From NCBI GenBank assembly GCA_029378245.1, contig JARKIF010000009.1:1364001-1428000 (forward strand): 64,000 nt of DNA, read 5' to 3'. The translations under genes were made by a program, and so were the position numbers. Of the stretch, positions 34,135 to 47,388 are shown piece by piece; the first letter of the stretch is position 1, and every line of letters starts with the position of its first letter. The stretch is from Roridomyces roridus (taxonomy: Eukaryota > Basidiomycota > Agaricomycetes > Agaricales > Mycenaceae). Below the pieces are notes generated by a model, which worked only from the letters and a program-made list of their open reading frames with translations, ran no database searches and had not been told where the DNA came from.

Positions 34135-34995
34135 CTAATAAGTCATGCGGAACATGAACTGGAAACTATACTGCTTGGTGTCTGGGTCCCAGTGTGACCA
34201 GTTCCAGTATCCCGCGTCATCCGTCTCGTCCTCGATTTCGCGAGCAGGGATTCGGAAGGCGATGGTTTCGTACGGCTCGGCAGCCACTATGAGGTACTGG
34301 TAAGCCTTGTTGGGAGGCTCGCGTTTTTGCTCCCATGCACTCATGAACCTCCGCCGGGGCAACACGTCGGGTTTTATTTGTGGCAGATGGACTTGGACCA
34401 TCATACCCTCCTTCCCCGTGTCATTGTCCCGGATTTTCGTGACGCGGTATCCTGGCCGACCAATTTTGAGGAAAACTTTGCGCTGGACGGCACTCTGTGT
34501 TGGGGCAATCATGAGCTGCGTGTCTTTGGCATCGCGAGCTGCTCGGCGGGCGAGATTGGTTTGGTGCTTTTTGCCTTGGGTGTGTGCGAGGTAGGAGCCC
34601 TCGTTAGTGTGTAGAGTCAGGCACAGACGACATTCGAGTGAGCCGAGATGGTTGCGGAGGATGTAGGGGTCCTGTGGAATTTCGAGTTATGGACAGCGCT
34701 GCCAACAAAAGGAGGAACATGCCTTTGCGAGATCTATCGTTTCGAGGGCGAGCTTGCGGAGACGCTCTCGTCGGTCGATATTAGTCTCCGACGCGCCTGT
34801 TGGACGAATAAGACGATGAACTTGGTGGACAATGTTGTTCACGCACCTGCGACACCACCACCACCAAACTTGGAGCCGACACGATTCTGAGCGGGGGATT
34901 AGAGTAATTCCGAAGAAACAAAGTGAGCATGCCTGGAAATCTGTAATAGAGAGTCAGTAAACCGTGAAAATGCGAGCTGCAGAAGACTGACCCAT
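34135..34995 (-). CDS. PRP11: splicing factor 3A subunit 2 (Prp11)
   Basis: After splicing the protein begins MDFQNRVGSKFGGGGVAG, the family's signature start. It continues DRRERLRKLALETIDLAKDP, then RNHLGSLECRLCLTLHTNE and GSYLAHTQGKKHQTNLARRA. The last two form the matrin-type C2H2 zinc finger. The single-exon remainder (QRKVFLKIGRPGYRVTKI, GYWNWSHWDPDTKQYSFQF) is the conserved SF3a60/SF3b-binding part. Length is about 230 residues, without the Pro-rich tail of animal SF3A2. It is part of the U2 snRNP and contacts the branch-point region. Exon 1 is only ATGG, exon 2 is the 8-nt ATTTCCAG, and the next intron starts with GC. Confidence 0.9.
34887..34991 (-). other. 4-nt coding exon plus 8-nt micro-exon and GC-AG intron in PRP11
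   Basis: Coding exon 1 is ATGG (34992-34995). Intron 1 covers 34941-34991. The micro-exon ATTTCCAG is 34933-34940. Intron 2 covers 34887-34932 with donor GCATGC and acceptor CTCAG. The join gives MDFQN in frame with RVGSK, exactly the start expected for this protein, whereas no other ATG nearby does so. Confidence 0.75.
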
Positions 34996-35050
34996 TATGG
35001 GAGAGAGCAAGCGCGATCCGATCACATCAAACTCTTTCCAAAAATTTACT
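34996..35050. promoter_or_regulatory. 55-bp divergent promoter, PRP11 / RRP5
   Basis: The start codons of a spliceosome subunit and a ribosome-assembly factor are 55 bp apart. A GATCCGATCA near-palindrome is visible at about 35015. An in-frame ATG at 34997 would reduce the gap to 1 bp; I prefer 35051 for RRP5 because MAAVKRPLDD begins the basic segment typical of the family. Confidence 0.55.
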
Positions 35051-38000
35051 ATGGCTGCGGTCAAACGGCCTCTCGACGATCCTTCCACTGCCCGCAAGTC
35101 GAAAAAGACAAAGACTGACGATGCGCCCCAAACCACTTCCCAACTCGTCGCGGACGAGGTCGATTTTCCTCGGGGTGGGGGAACCAGCTTCACTCCGTTG
35201 GAAGTCAAAGCAATACGCGCGGAAGCAGTCAAGGAGGCCAATGCGGAACTCTTCCAAGACTCTCAGGCCGATGGAAAGCCTACCCAGAAGCGGAAGCGCA
35301 AGTCGGAGGTCCAGACTAAAGAGAAGAGTGATACAATTCGTATAGAGCACCTGAATTACAAGGTGCGTCGCTTTTGCCCACAAATTGTTGCCCATTAAAA
35401 CCACTCTCAGCGTCTGGACGTTGGCATGAAAATACTGGGCCAGATTATCTCTGTTGAACCCTTGGCTCTCATTGTCTCTTTACCCAACCAACTTTTCGCC
35501 CATGTCCCCATCACGAATGTATCCTCCCAATTCACCAGCATCTTGGAGAGTAAAATGGACCAAGACAACGATGAAGACGAAGACGAGGATTCCGAGTCTC
35601 CCATTCCCGAGCTCTCTGATATATTCCGCCCCGGGCAGTATATTCGCGCAGTTATATCCGCGGTCCACGCCGCAGGGTCCACGGATGTGTCTGGCATTGG
35701 AAAATCAAGGGATGAGACTGTGAGAGCCAGCAGACGGGTTGAACTCAGTCTGTTGCCGGAACGAGTTAATGCTGGTGTTCAGAAATCGGACTTGAAGGCC
35801 GGTTTTGTGCGTCTTGGTTTTGTTTTATTGGACGAAAATTTATGATTTCCAGACCATTGCGGCCGCGGTTCAGAGTATCGAGGACCATGGTTATATTCTC
35901 AATCTGGGAGTTCCAGAAATTTCGGCGTTTCTCTCCTTCAAGCATGCCGAGCACGCCGAAGCTAAGCTGTCGGTGGGCCAGCTCCTCGATGTCACTGTTA
36001 CCAGTGTGTCCAGTAACGGCCGAACATGCAACGTCGCTGCCCGAAGCTCAACCTTTACCGAGTCTTGTGTTCGTCAAGCCAATTTTGTTGAGCAAAGAGC
36101 AAGCAACTGATGCAACTCCTCAGCTAACAGAAGTCACGAATGCCAACTCGGTACTTCCTGGGACACTCGTACAGGCCCTCATAACAGCAGTCCATCCCAC
36201 CGGCCTGAATCTGCAGATTCTCGGCTTTTTCGATGGTACAATCGATCAATTCCACCTTCCCCCAGACCCAACAGGAAAATTATATAAAATTGGGAAAAAA
36301 GTCAAAGCTCGAGTTTTATATGGTTATTCCACGACGCCTCCGCGGTTTGCGTTGGCATTGTCACCGCATGTACTCAGCCTGGGTGTTCGGCGCATCAAAA
36401 ACAAGGTCTCGATACAAGAAGCCTACCCCGTTGGTACAATATTCGAGGAGGCTAAAGTGCTGCGCATCGAGCCCGAGCGCGGTGCCGTGGTCGAAATTGA
36501 TGGCGGCGCTCTCCAAGGCTTCATCCATGTGCGTCCGTTGGTTCATCTCTAGTATTCCCTCTGATCCTGTCGCAGGTATCCGATGCATCTGACGACCACC
36601 TTCCTTCACTTTCTTGGAAAGTTGGGTCCATACATCGCGCCCGCGTAACTGGCTACTTTCCTTTCGATGGACTTGTCCAGCTTTCTGCGAAACCTTCGAT
36701 CCTCGAACAAAAGTTTCTGCAGGTTGGGGACATTCAATTGGGCGAGGTGATCAAAGGAACCATCAAGAATCTCACCGACTCTGGCCTCTTTGTCTCCATA
36801 TCTGGCAACGTCGACGGCGTTGTCTGGCCTAACCACTATGCGGACATTGCCCTTAAACATCCTGCCAAGCGATTCAAAGTCGGAGCCGCGATAAAATGCC
36901 GAGTGCTTGTCGTGGACGTGGGGCGAAAACGAGTCTCCCTCACGGCCAAAAAGACTCTGGTGGATTCTCCGCTCCCAGTTATTGGCTCTGTGGACGACGC
37001 CAAGATTGGAAGCGTTGTGCATGCCGTTGTTTTCAAGGTCAAGGAGAAGCATTTGCTGGTCGAGTTTTTCAACAACATCAGAGCTCTTGTTCCCGCTAGG
37101 GAAGTCAGGTATGTCGACATCAATTCGGTTTATTTGTTTATGCTGACGCGCCTGAAGCGAAACGCCCATATCCAACCTGGCCGAGTCCTTCCCAGTTGGG
37201 AAGGTCATCAAAGTCCGCATCCTCAGTGTTGAACCTGAGCATGGGCGGATCATCGCTAGCGTTCGGCAAGCCTCTCCGAGTTTTGATGTTTCGGCGGACA
37301 TCAGCGCTGTGGAGATCGGCAACATTGTCCAAGGGACAATTGCCGAGATCCATGCCGACAATGTGGTTCTGACCCTTCAACCCAGTCAAGTTCGCGCGTT
37401 GATCTCACTGAATAACCTCGCGAACTATAAGAAAATGATCGTTGGTCAACTTCGCGTCCTGTTGAAGGTTGGAGAGGGCCTCGAAGACCTCATCGTTGTA
37501 ACCCGCAACGTGGAAAAGTCCTTTGTCATCGTCGCGTGCAAACCCAAGACAAAGGCAGCCATGCCGGCCAAAGAGGCACTCACCATGGACTTGGTTTCGA
37601 TCGGTAGTGTCGTCAGCGGCCGCGTAGCGCGACATATCCGCCACGGAGCTCTCGTCAAACTTACTTCTCAAATTGGAGGTATTTTGCATCCAACCGACGC
37701 AGGAGATGACTACGATTCGGCGACGGCATTCCCTCTGGTTGATTCGATCCTCAAGGCGAGCGTGGTGAGCATTGACAAGGACAAGAAGCAACTCGGGCTT
37801 TCCATGCGGCACTCGCGCATGTACCCTGACCAAGGCAATTCCGTGGTGGATCGAGAGATCAAGGACCTCTCCGATTTGTATGTTGGTGCAACCATCCGCG
37901 GCTTCGTCAAAAGCGTGGCGGAACACGGCCTATTCGTCACCGTAGGTCGAGATATCGATGCTCGTGTACAAATCAAGGAGCTCTTTGACGATGTTGGTGT

Positions 38001-39907
38001 GCGCTTTACCCCCACTTGAAATCACCTGACACTTCTCTCCAGTTCGTCAAGGAATGGAAGGACCGATTCACACCGAATCAACTCGTGAAGGGAAGAATAT
38101 TGAGGTAACTTATAGCTTCATTCATCAGCGTTTTATTGAAAATATCATCAGTGTCGACCTGGAGAACAAAAAAGTGGAGATGACCTTACGATCGGGAGAC
38201 TTGTCAAGAGCAACTTCCTCCCTTGTGACGAACCTCAAGCAAGGGCAAAAGGTTGACGGCGTCGTCACTCGCATCGAAGACTATGGGATCTTCATCAAGG
38301 CTGACGGATCAAAATTGACCGGACTTTGCCACAAGTCGCAGGTGCGGAAAATTTATCGTGGCGACGGATTTTTGCTTACCTGACTGCTAGCTCTCGGATA
38401 ATCCCAACGCAGACGTAGCAGTCGCTGTGCGAGGCTTCCGGGAGGGCGATCGTGTCAAGGCTTACGTTTTAGCTGTCGACAAGCGCAAAGTTTCGTTCAG
38501 TCTCAAACCGTCGCACTTTGATGACGAGGACTTCAAAGAGCCCGAGGAAGACGGGGATGTCCCAGATGCTCAGGCCGGGGCGCTTGATGAGGATCAAAAT
38601 ATGCCTGAGGACGCCGAGGAGGATGGAGGTGATTCAGACGACGAAGACGCGATGCAGGTCGACATTGATGCAGTTTCGCATCTTTATCAATCAACGTCCA
38701 AACCTTCAAATCCTTCGACGTCCTCCCACACACAAGCCCTTGAACTCTCTGGTGGTTTCCAGTGGTCCACAAATCTCGAAATCGAGGATGATCCTTCGGA
38801 CCCGTCCGAGTCGGATGACGATCCCGACGAGGAACAGCTGGAGAAGAAGAAGAAACGGAGAAAGAAACAGATTGAACAAGATCTGACTGCGGACATGCAC
38901 ACCAAAACACCACAGTCCAATGCCGACTTTGAGCGACTGCTTCTGGGATCTCCCAACTCGTCATATCTTTGGGTGCAATACATGTCGTTCCAGCTGCAAC
39001 TGTCGGAAGTTGAGAAGGCCCGGGAGATTGCTCGACGAGCGCTCCAGACTATCAATTTCCGGGAGGAGCAAGAGAGGCTGAACGTTTGGATCGCGCTGCT
39101 CAACCTCGAAAACGTCTATGGCACTGATGAAACCATCGAGAGCACGTTCAAAGAGGCTGCGCGGGCCAACGACTCCAAAACTGTTCATCTGCGACTTGCT
39201 TTGATCTTTGACCAGTCCGACAAGCCGACCGTGAGTTATATCTTACATGATTGAGTTCTCCTCATGATTTGATGTTTTCAGAAAGCCGAGGAGCAGTATC
39301 AGCGCACATGCAAGAAATTCGCACAAAGTTCCAAAGTCTGGACTCTCTTTGGTGAATACTATCTGCGGAGGGGGGAAATTGAGGCGTCACGGGCTTTGCT
39401 GCCGCGCTGTCTTCAATGTCTGGACAAGCGGAAACGTAAAGGGTTATCCTACGCATCATACTCGCCTTCTAATTTTCTTTGACAGACCTCAAAACCATAT
39501 CTCGTTTCGCCCAGCTGGAATACAAGCTAGGTGACCCCGAACGAGGCCGTACGCTCTTTGAAGGCATTGTCGATTCCCATCCCAAACGTTTGGACATCTG
39601 GTCTGTATACATGGACATGGAAGCGGCTCAGGAGCGGATTCAAGTCTTGCGGTTCGTTTCTTGTCTTGTACCATAATTGCTGCCTCTCTTATACTCTTCC
39701 AGGACCTTGTTCGAACGAGTGCTCGCCCAGAAGTTGACGAGTCACAAGGCCAAGTGCGTGCAGTCAATTACTGTCCAGTGCAGTTACTAATCACAAAGCA
39801 GGGCATTTTTCAAAAAATGGCTAGAGCTCGAAAAACGACTTGGTGACGAAGATGGTGTAGGCCATGTCAAAGCCAAAGCTGTCGAGTGGACCCAGAATGC
39901 ATCATGA
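35051..39907 (+). CDS. RRP5: rRNA biogenesis protein Rrp5 (S1 and HAT repeats)
   Basis: A Lys-rich N-terminus (TARKSKKTKTDD) leads into a chain of about ten S1 RNA-binding repeats, such as GMKILGQIISVEPLALIVSL, IQLGEVIKGTIKNLTDSGLF, GSVVSGRVARHIRHGALVKL, GATIRGFVKSVAEHGLFVTV and GQKVDGVVTRIEDYGIFIKA. An acidic linker rich in Asp and Glu follows. The C-terminal part is HAT/TPR repeats: SSYLWVQYMSFQLQLSEVEK, REEQERLNVWIALLNLENVY, VWTLFGEYYLRRG, RLDIWSVYMDMEA and KKWLELEKRLGDEDGVGHVK. Rrp5 binds pre-rRNA around ITS1 and is needed for both small- and large-subunit processing. At about 1,450 residues it is shorter than the 1,700-1,900 common in other eukaryotes, so it may have fewer S1 repeats. 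Confidence 0.92.
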
Positions 39908-40061
39908 TTTTCATGAATCAGCGTGTACATACTGCCGAAAAATATAATATATACTAGTTGGGACGGCGAAAGCAACGAAACACTAAGTTAGTGGAGTAGC
40001 AGAATCCAAGCGAGCGTAGATGTGGGTATAATAGATAAGATAGGGCTGGCATAAGTGCAGA

Positions 40062-43000
40062 CTATGAACGAGGAGACCTCGCCCTCTCGGGTTCCAGATC
40101 AAAGTCGCTGAGTGGGCGCCGATTGCTCATGGAACTGGCTAATTGGCGTTGCCAATCGTCCAGTTCATTCGTGAGCTCGGCAAATGAGCTGTTGCTGGTC
40201 CGACGAGCAGATCCACCGGACAGAGGCCGCCCTTGGCCAAACGATGGTTGGTCCACTTCTAGAAGCAGTCCAATTTTGTGAGAGAGCTGCTCGTTCTCGC
40301 GGCGCAGGGTGGTATTTTCGTTGCTGAGCGTTTCGAGGAGGGTCTCCTCGTGACCGCCACGGGCAATGACTAATGACGACTGAAGTCGTTCGACTTCATG
40401 TTGCAACTCTTCGACTTGGATGAGTCGGTCGTCAGATTCCCGCTGCGACGCGATCAAGGTATCTCGTAACGCCTCGAGATCCTTCTCTAGGTTGTCGAGC
40501 CGTAAACGCAACTCCTTGTTCTCGTTGTTTAGACGCTGCACTTGTCGTTGCGCGTCCACAAGCTGCCCACGGAGCAGGGAATCGTTGCCGTCGTCGGAAG
40601 AAGGGGTACCGCGGCCATTCAACAGTTTCCTGTCTCCTGGTGTTTTGCCCCGCGCAACATCGAGGTCGGCTTGAAGAGAAACATTGGTATTTTTCTGCTT
40701 CGTTAGCTCGTCCCTCATTCTCCGCATCATTTTCTCCGTTCCCCTGGAAAAGGATCAACAAACAATAACGGAGAGCCGGGGATGCATACTTGACGTAATG
40801 AACTGCGAGCTGATAGTCTTCCTCCATTTGTTGCATCCTCGCCTTGTAGCCCTGCTCCGTCTCTTCCAGTTTCCGCTCTGCTTCCGCAGCGCGAGCTTCA
40901 GCTTCAGGACTGGAAGCAGATGAGCTCGATCGCGCCGCTTCAAGCTGAGAGGACATTTGGCTCAATTGTGACTCGGCCTCCCGATGCTTCCGCACCGCTT
41001 GCGCCAGTTCGCGTTCCATCTTGTCATGGAGACGCGCCCGCTCAGCGAGCTTGTTCTCCAGGTCCGCAACCTGAGGCGACGTAGAACCTTGCGGGCGTGA
41101 CCGTGAAAGATCCTCGTCAACGCTGATACCACTCTCGGCCAGATAGTTGCGCAGCATCCCCAGTCGCAAGGTGGCGTCAGAAGATTCCTTGGACCTATCG
41201 TTGAGGCGCGCCTCCCGATCCGCAAGATTCTTCTTTGCTTGTCCCGCGTCCGCAAGGGTGTTGGAAAGCTGAGCACGGAGACCGACCATCTGAGACCGGA
41301 GCAAGGAATGCTCCACCTCATGTTCCCGAACTCGTCGTCGTTCCTCGGCCAATTGTCCCTGGGCTTGGTCAACCTGCTGGGTTGCATCCTTGAGCATCTT
41401 GCGTAGCGCAGCTGCTTCGCTTTCCATGGCCTGCGTCTTCTCGGCGTGCCCCCGAGCCATCCGATCTTCGTCAGTTTTGAGGTCGCGGTGAGAATCCAGC
41501 AGTTCACCAAGGCCGCCCGTCGTGAGTGCCCGGAATGCGTCCGCCTCTTCCCTTGATTTCGCCCATGAGTTCTCGACGTCAGTTAATCTCGCCCGGATCG
41601 AGTCCACTTCAGCCGTCCGCGACTCCAATTCCCCGCGCAACTCGACCAGATCAGTCTCCAGAGTACTGATCTGTTCACGTGCGCGGTCATACTGGACATC
41701 AACCTCTTCCGCTCTGGAAGCTGACGCCTGCAGTGCGATCCGTGCCTGTTCGAGGGCCCGTAGATGTTGATCACGAGACTGGATGAGTTCGTCTACTTGG
41801 GCGCGGAGGCTCATCTCATCAGCTTCCTTTTGCTCAAGAACTGATGTTTGCGAAAGAAGGTGATCGGCGTGTTCTCGTAGCTGCGCTTCCAGAGTGTTGT
41901 GCCGCTCCTGGATGGAGTTGTGTCGTTGCATTGTCCGTTCGTGCGACTCGTCAGCCAACTCGGCCCGTTTCGAGGCATCGGCCGCCAGGGCCTCGGCTTG
42001 TTCGCAAAGAGTGGTTTGCAGTGCCAAGGAATCGGACAACTCTGACAACTTGCGGTCTTGCTCCCATCGCTCGCTGACGAGAGTGGACATTTGACGCTCG
42101 AGGTCAGCGACCCGCTCCCGCTCAATACGACCCGCTTCGGCTTCGTTGGCATTCTCTAGGGCGGTCAATTTGGCGCGGTAGTATGCAGCTTCTTGTGTAG
42201 CATTCGCCTTCATACGCTCGGCATCGGCAATGTGCTCCGACGCTTGACGCGCTTGATCGGCCATCAATGTCTATTTCCCGATCAGCACCTGTGCGTCCAC
42301 GTGATTTTTGGCAAACTAACCTGCATCTGCGCCTTGAACTGCTTGAACTTGAGAGCTAATTCAGCGTTTCCACCTTCGTCCGCGGTCACCTCGACGCCAT
42401 CCCGGTCGTGATAGACGTATCCCGATTTGGATGCCTTGGCTAGTGCCTCCTTCATCCATGCCATTTGTCGCTTGGCACCCTCGAGCTCCTGTTCTTTCGC
42501 CTTCAGATCCTTGATCAGCTCTGACGTCGTGTTCACCGAGCCTTGTCGTGAGCTGTGTCCGAGATGCGAAGCTGCCGAAGTGACCGCAGTCGGCGATCCC
42601 GGTGAAGGGGTGTAAAACGCGTCAGGTGGTGGTCTCGTGCGGTCCACCGCAGGTGATCCCCGGCCACTCAGATTGTCTTTGAGAGCCATTGATACGCCCA
42701 TGAGATTTGGTGGCTGAGACTCTCCGCCAATGATGCCGTTCGCGGGCGATGTCGCGCGGCTGGCGACACTGAAGGCGGGGCTCTTGGCCCGTATCGGCGC
42801 CGTAGCTGTCGGTGCAGCCTGTTCAGGCGACATGGTCCGTTCCCGCTCTCGCGGGGCCTCATCCGTACTGTCTTCTGCAGCGGTGTCGTCATCCTCCCGT
42901 CGTGGCCGCGTGGGCTTCTTGCCAAAGCCGTTGACGACGCCGTTCGGTGGCGGTTTGTTCTTCATGTTCGAAGGCGACATTGCGCGTCGTGGGTCTTCTA

Positions 43001-44810
43001 TCTCTGCACCAGGCGGTGGCATGCTTGGTGACATTGAACGCACACCGTTCGCCACCCCGATTTGGCTTGGCGCGGGGTTCAGCGAGGCCTTGCGGGCAAC
43101 GCCTTGGGCAACGCCTTGTCCAGCGCCCTGGCCAGCGGATGGCGGGTTTGCAGGGTACTTGATGTGTTCTAAATCCATGTAAACTGAGGCGTATTGTTGG
43201 ATGTCATGATAAACGCACTGGTGTCTAGGACGTGGACCAAACTGTAGTCGTCGGTTTTCGACGGTGTAAATGATTCACCGCCGAGTACATAGACTTTAGT
43301 CCCGACTGCAGCCATCGCGTGGCCCGAACGACCGGTTGGTGACGGCCCCATGTTCTGGAACATATACCATCTTTGATCTGCCAAACGTTAATGGAGGAAG
43401 CGCGGTTGCAAGGGTTTCCACCGACTCGATATTTTGAAAGCCGCCAAGTCGTTCAGATCGTTCCCGTCGACACCCCGTCCTCCGAATATGTAGATAACAT
43501 CGTCTACCAGAGCAGCAGCATGCCCTTCCCGAGGAGAGGGTATGAAGCCGATGCACTGCAACTCGGTCCATTTGCGCGTCGTGAGATCGAAAGCCCAGGT
43601 ATCGTTGTAGTGGTACTGGCCATCAGTGCCACCGAAACTAGCGTCAAATTAGTGCTCGAGGCTCCAGGACAGACGGCGGGCTAGACGCACACGATGATCC
43701 GATTCTCATGTGTTAGACACACATGGCCCGTTCTCTGGGCTGGTCGCTCCGACGATGTCACCTCACACAGCTCCCATTGGGCACGGGACCGTACTGTACA
43801 CGATCAGAAACGAGTGAGGGGGCACGGATAGACATACATGAGTTGAGATCGAAAAACCAGAGATCGTTCAAGAATTCCCCATCGACCTGGCCACCAAAGA
43901 CGACGAACTTGGAGCCAGCTGCCATGGTCACAGCGTGTCCGTATCGTGCGGCTGGTGAAGGGCCATAGACCGTGACCTTGGTCCACTCTCGCGAAACTGC
44001 CCCAAGTTGAGATCTACAGCCAATGGACCAGTTGTATACGCACCGAGATTGAGGAGATACAAGAATTCATCTGATTTCCCGGCCGTGGTGGGCCTTTGGT
44101 CGGCCTTGGTGTCGCCTCCCCAGACGATAAGCACATTGCTGACGAGTGCACTGGCGTGGCCGACTCGCGGTGACGGACCGTCTCCCGCAGTTTGCAGTAG
44201 CGTTGCAGACTGGTCGCGGCTGGAGAATATGTACAAGTCATTCCGGGCGGAATCGCGAACGAGACCTCCGAAAATGTAGAGATCGCCGCTGGCTGTTGCG
44301 TTGGCCGGAAGAGCGTGGCCGTAGCGGGGGAAGGGGGAGGGAGACGGGGAGGTTGGAGGAACGACACCAGGCTTGTTGAGCACCACGGGTGGAGGCAGAA
44401 CAAGACGGTGGGTGGTCCACGGATAAGCCGAGCGCGACTGGGACTGTTGCTGCTGTGATGGTTGAGGCGACTGCGTGCCATTACTCGGCTGTGGGCCATT
44501 CGGTATTCCATTCGGCTTGGAGCGCTGCTGGGGCCCGCTGGGCTGGGGGCTTGAGCCGTTGAGGGCGCCGTTGCTGCCAATGCTACTCGGAGCACTGGGA
44601 AAATATGAGCAAGACTGATGGCGTATGGAGAGCAGATACGGACAATTCCTGCGGTTCACCGCGCTGGGAGGAGGCCGGTGGCTGGGACGGGGCATCCTTG
44701 GCAGCACCAGCTGACAATTGTGCGAGAGCCTGGCTTGGTGTTTGAGCTACAGAGACATTGTTGGGCTGTTGCTGGGGCGGGGCCTGCTTTTTGCGAGAAA
44801 AGAAGCTCAT
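40062..44810 (-). CDS. kelch-repeat coiled-coil protein, Tea1/Kel1-like cell polarity factor
   Basis: The protein starts [16 protein letters not shown] and has a Gln/Ser/Pro-rich linker. A six-bladed kelch propeller follows: [41 protein letters not shown], the exon near 43900 with [20 protein letters not shown], and [20 protein letters not shown]. After another low-complexity linker, more than 750 residues of heptad-rich coiled coil run to the C-terminus (for example [19 protein letters not shown] and [19 protein letters not shown]). Kelch plus long coiled coil is the layout of fission-yeast Tea1/Tea3 and budding-yeast Kel1/Kel2, which mark growing tips and link microtubule ends to actin polarity. 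About eight introns lie mainly in the kelch part. Confidence 0.85.
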
Positions 44811-45344
44811 CCTCCTCGATCTCGCTAGGAAAGAAGACGGAATTTTCGGTATTAGAGGGAGAGCGAGGTACTAGGCATGCGATGGTCGCTGCAGTAGCAG
44901 TGTATTCGGCCGTTACAATCAAAGAACAAACATTCCCTCTCTCGTCATCTACGAGTTCAGGCGAGAGTCACCCGAGTGGTTTGCGTCGACAGAGGAATAT
45001 GAGCCAGAATACCGTCTGTATCCCGCGGCCGTTACTGGTGTCTCTCTGGGCGTCGTGTCTCGAAACGAGGGACCCGTCATCAAGAGCCTTTCGAGAGTTA
45101 CTCTGGACGCAAGCTCCTGGACTGCTTCTCTCTTTCTCAAGGCTCCTTCTTCTCTTCTAGCTCGAGTTATGCATTCTGTATTATATCTCACGAAATACAT
45201 AAGATGCACAGAGACTGAGAATCGACGTTGAGGGCACTGTACAGCCACGAGAACCTGATCGGCCGCTTTTGATCCTCAGCGCTCAGCTCCAGTTTGGGAC
45301 CACAAATCTTCCTTCCTTGCTCCAGAGTCTACTTTGATGCATCC
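44811..45344. promoter_or_regulatory. divergent intergenic region, kelch gene / RING gene
   Basis: This is one of the few long gene-free stretches, at 534 bp. Short open frames on both strands (about 90-100 codons) show no recognisable motif or splice continuity. It probably holds two promoters with their 5' untranslated regions. Confidence 0.4.
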
Positions 45345-47388
45345 ATGCCGCTGGTGGTCGAGAGCACCAGCAGCTGCGATGTCTGCCTCAACATCTACTG
45401 GGCGGAAGGCGACGCCATACCAGCGGTAATCGCTTGTGGGCATACGTTCTGCAGAACGTGAGTTGTGGGTCCTCAGCTGCAGCGCTTTTTAACTCTGTCC
45501 CAGTTGCCTCGAGACACTAGACCCTCCCAATTGCCCGCTTTGCCGCAAGGCCTTCAACCCCGACCGCATTAAAAAGCTCCATGTCGACCGACCAGAACCA
45601 GACCTCGAAGCTGACTTGCTGCGTCACGCCGCGCTCGCTTTCTACGAAACTGACGAGGAAGTCAGAAAGTCTGTCGCTTTTGAACTCGACCAATGGCTTC
45701 AACGGCGTTCGGACGATGATGACGAGGCCAATCCCATCCGCATGGTTCGGGCAGCCTTCCACGACCTCAACAGGCTCAATGAGTGGAGGGCCGCAGATAG
45801 GCAGACGTACGCGTTCTTGGACCAGCGTGTTGCCTCCATGCTAATTCATTACTCAAGAATCAGGGAACTGTCGCGTCAACTCATCCAACAGACTGACGAT
45901 AGTAAACACGAGCGCGATACCTCCAAGGCCGTGGAGATTAGTCTCACAACCCAGGTCACAGAGCTCACTGCGTACGTGAACATGACCACACTCTTTTGTT
46001 CTCGCTGACATCCCCCTAGCAAGGCCAGTGAATGCCGTTTCCATGTGGTAGCCATCTAACACCGCCGTCCAGATTGAGAATCTCGAGGCCCAGCTTGCAC
46101 CATTGCGCTCGGAACTATCCAAGTACCAGTACAGGTCGAATCCACTGCCTGCGCCACCCGAGCCCGTTCCACTTGATCGCTTCCCTGCGTTTGCGCGTCC
46201 GACGGCGGAATCTGCAGAAGGCTATGCGGCTTATTTCACTCCAGCTCGCGCTGCTGACCCTCTGGAACTCCGCGCAGACCCCAAGGGCAAGGGCAAACAG
46301 CGGGCTGCGCCATATGCCAATTACAACTCGCAGCAAACATCCAATGTCATCATCCCCGGCGCTTCGCCCAGCCAGCGTGTGTTTCCTACTGATGGACCCA
46401 GCGGGCACCCGTACCATTCGCATGCGCCTGCCGCTGCTTACCTCAACGGCTATGCGAATGGGCTCGGGTTGGGGTACAGTGCGGCGAACCTGGGAGTGCC
46501 AGAAGATACTTCTCGGACCCCTTCGTCCACGTATCATACTCCCCTTCTGGATCATGATGGTTCTCTCGAAGAGGCAATCGGCGGCCTACGACTGTATGGC
46601 GTACCTACAGCATCTGCAGCCATTGCCCCGCCCGTACCTCGCCGCGCCCGAAGCTTCGACATCAAACCCCCGACAGCCTGCAGATTCTGGCCAAGCAGAG
46701 AGCTCCCGTTCACGCCCAGTCAGCCTCGCGACGTCGTACTGTACAAGTCGATGGACACCTCGGCGACTCGTCCGCACGTCTACCAGCCCATTTACGCAGA
46801 TCCTGTCCCTCCAGTGCGCCCCATCACACAAGCGCCAGAGGAAAGCCAGCCAAGCGCTGTTGCCGCTCGCCGCGCTGCTCAAGAGCGTAACCGTAGAAAC
46901 AGGCAGAGTGGCACGTCGTGGGGCACCGTACACACCGATGCCACCCGTGACTCGCACTGGAAGTATGGGTTCCATTGGAAACCTTGTCAACTTTGGGCCG
47001 CCTATTGCGCGGATATCTCAAAGCGAGGTCGTGTTGGATCGTGGGCTGGTGGAGACTCCCCGCCGGGATGACGCGGCTACTGAGACCCGACCAACGCATA
47101 GACACCGACACAGTATGCACAGTATGCCCATGGCGCCTGAAGCGACCCCACCAGAAGTAGACACTACTTCCCTCCGCTCGACGAATACTCGTCATCGCAC
47201 CTGTCCCACGACACCCGCCACAGCAAGTCGTGCCGGCGTCCGACCTCGGCCTTGTTCTACCAATGCAACCGCCGCCGATGGAGAATGCTCTCGGACTCGA
47301 TCTCGGAGCAGAGGCTGTTCCAGCGCATAGGATCAATCAACCGACCCCCCGTGTCCAAATGGCTGGTTTTTTGCGCTCGTGGAGCTAG
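45345..47388 (+). CDS. RING-finger protein with long disordered tail
   Basis: A C3HC4 RING occupies the N-terminus: CDVC, then CGHTFCRTCLETLDPPNCPLC, with a 45-bp intron inside CRT. A helical region follows (EADLLRHAALAFYETDEEVR, FLDQRVASMLIHYSRIREL) and then a coiled-coil segment (TTQVTELTA..IENLEAQLAPLRSEL). The remaining 400 residues are Pro/Ser/Tyr-rich and disordered. RING proteins usually act as E3 ubiquitin ligases; the substrate is unknown. The end was chosen by splicing out 49 bp near 46925 (SGT-MGSIGNLVNFGPPI) and 65 bp near 47156 (TPPE-QVVPASDLGLVLP), which leads to a natural stop after AGFLRSWS. Without these joins the frame closes early at 47071. Confidence 0.7.

Noticed and set aside
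44949..45248. minus-strand frame of 99 codons between the kelch and RING genes
   Set aside because: Composition is Arg/Ser-rich without motifs, there is no splice continuity, and it lies in the only plausible promoter region of two divergent genes.
46103..47071. early stop at 47071 for the RING gene
   Set aside because: After 46925 this frame loses its composition bias, while splicing out 49 and 65 bp leads to a sensible C-terminus ending at 47388.
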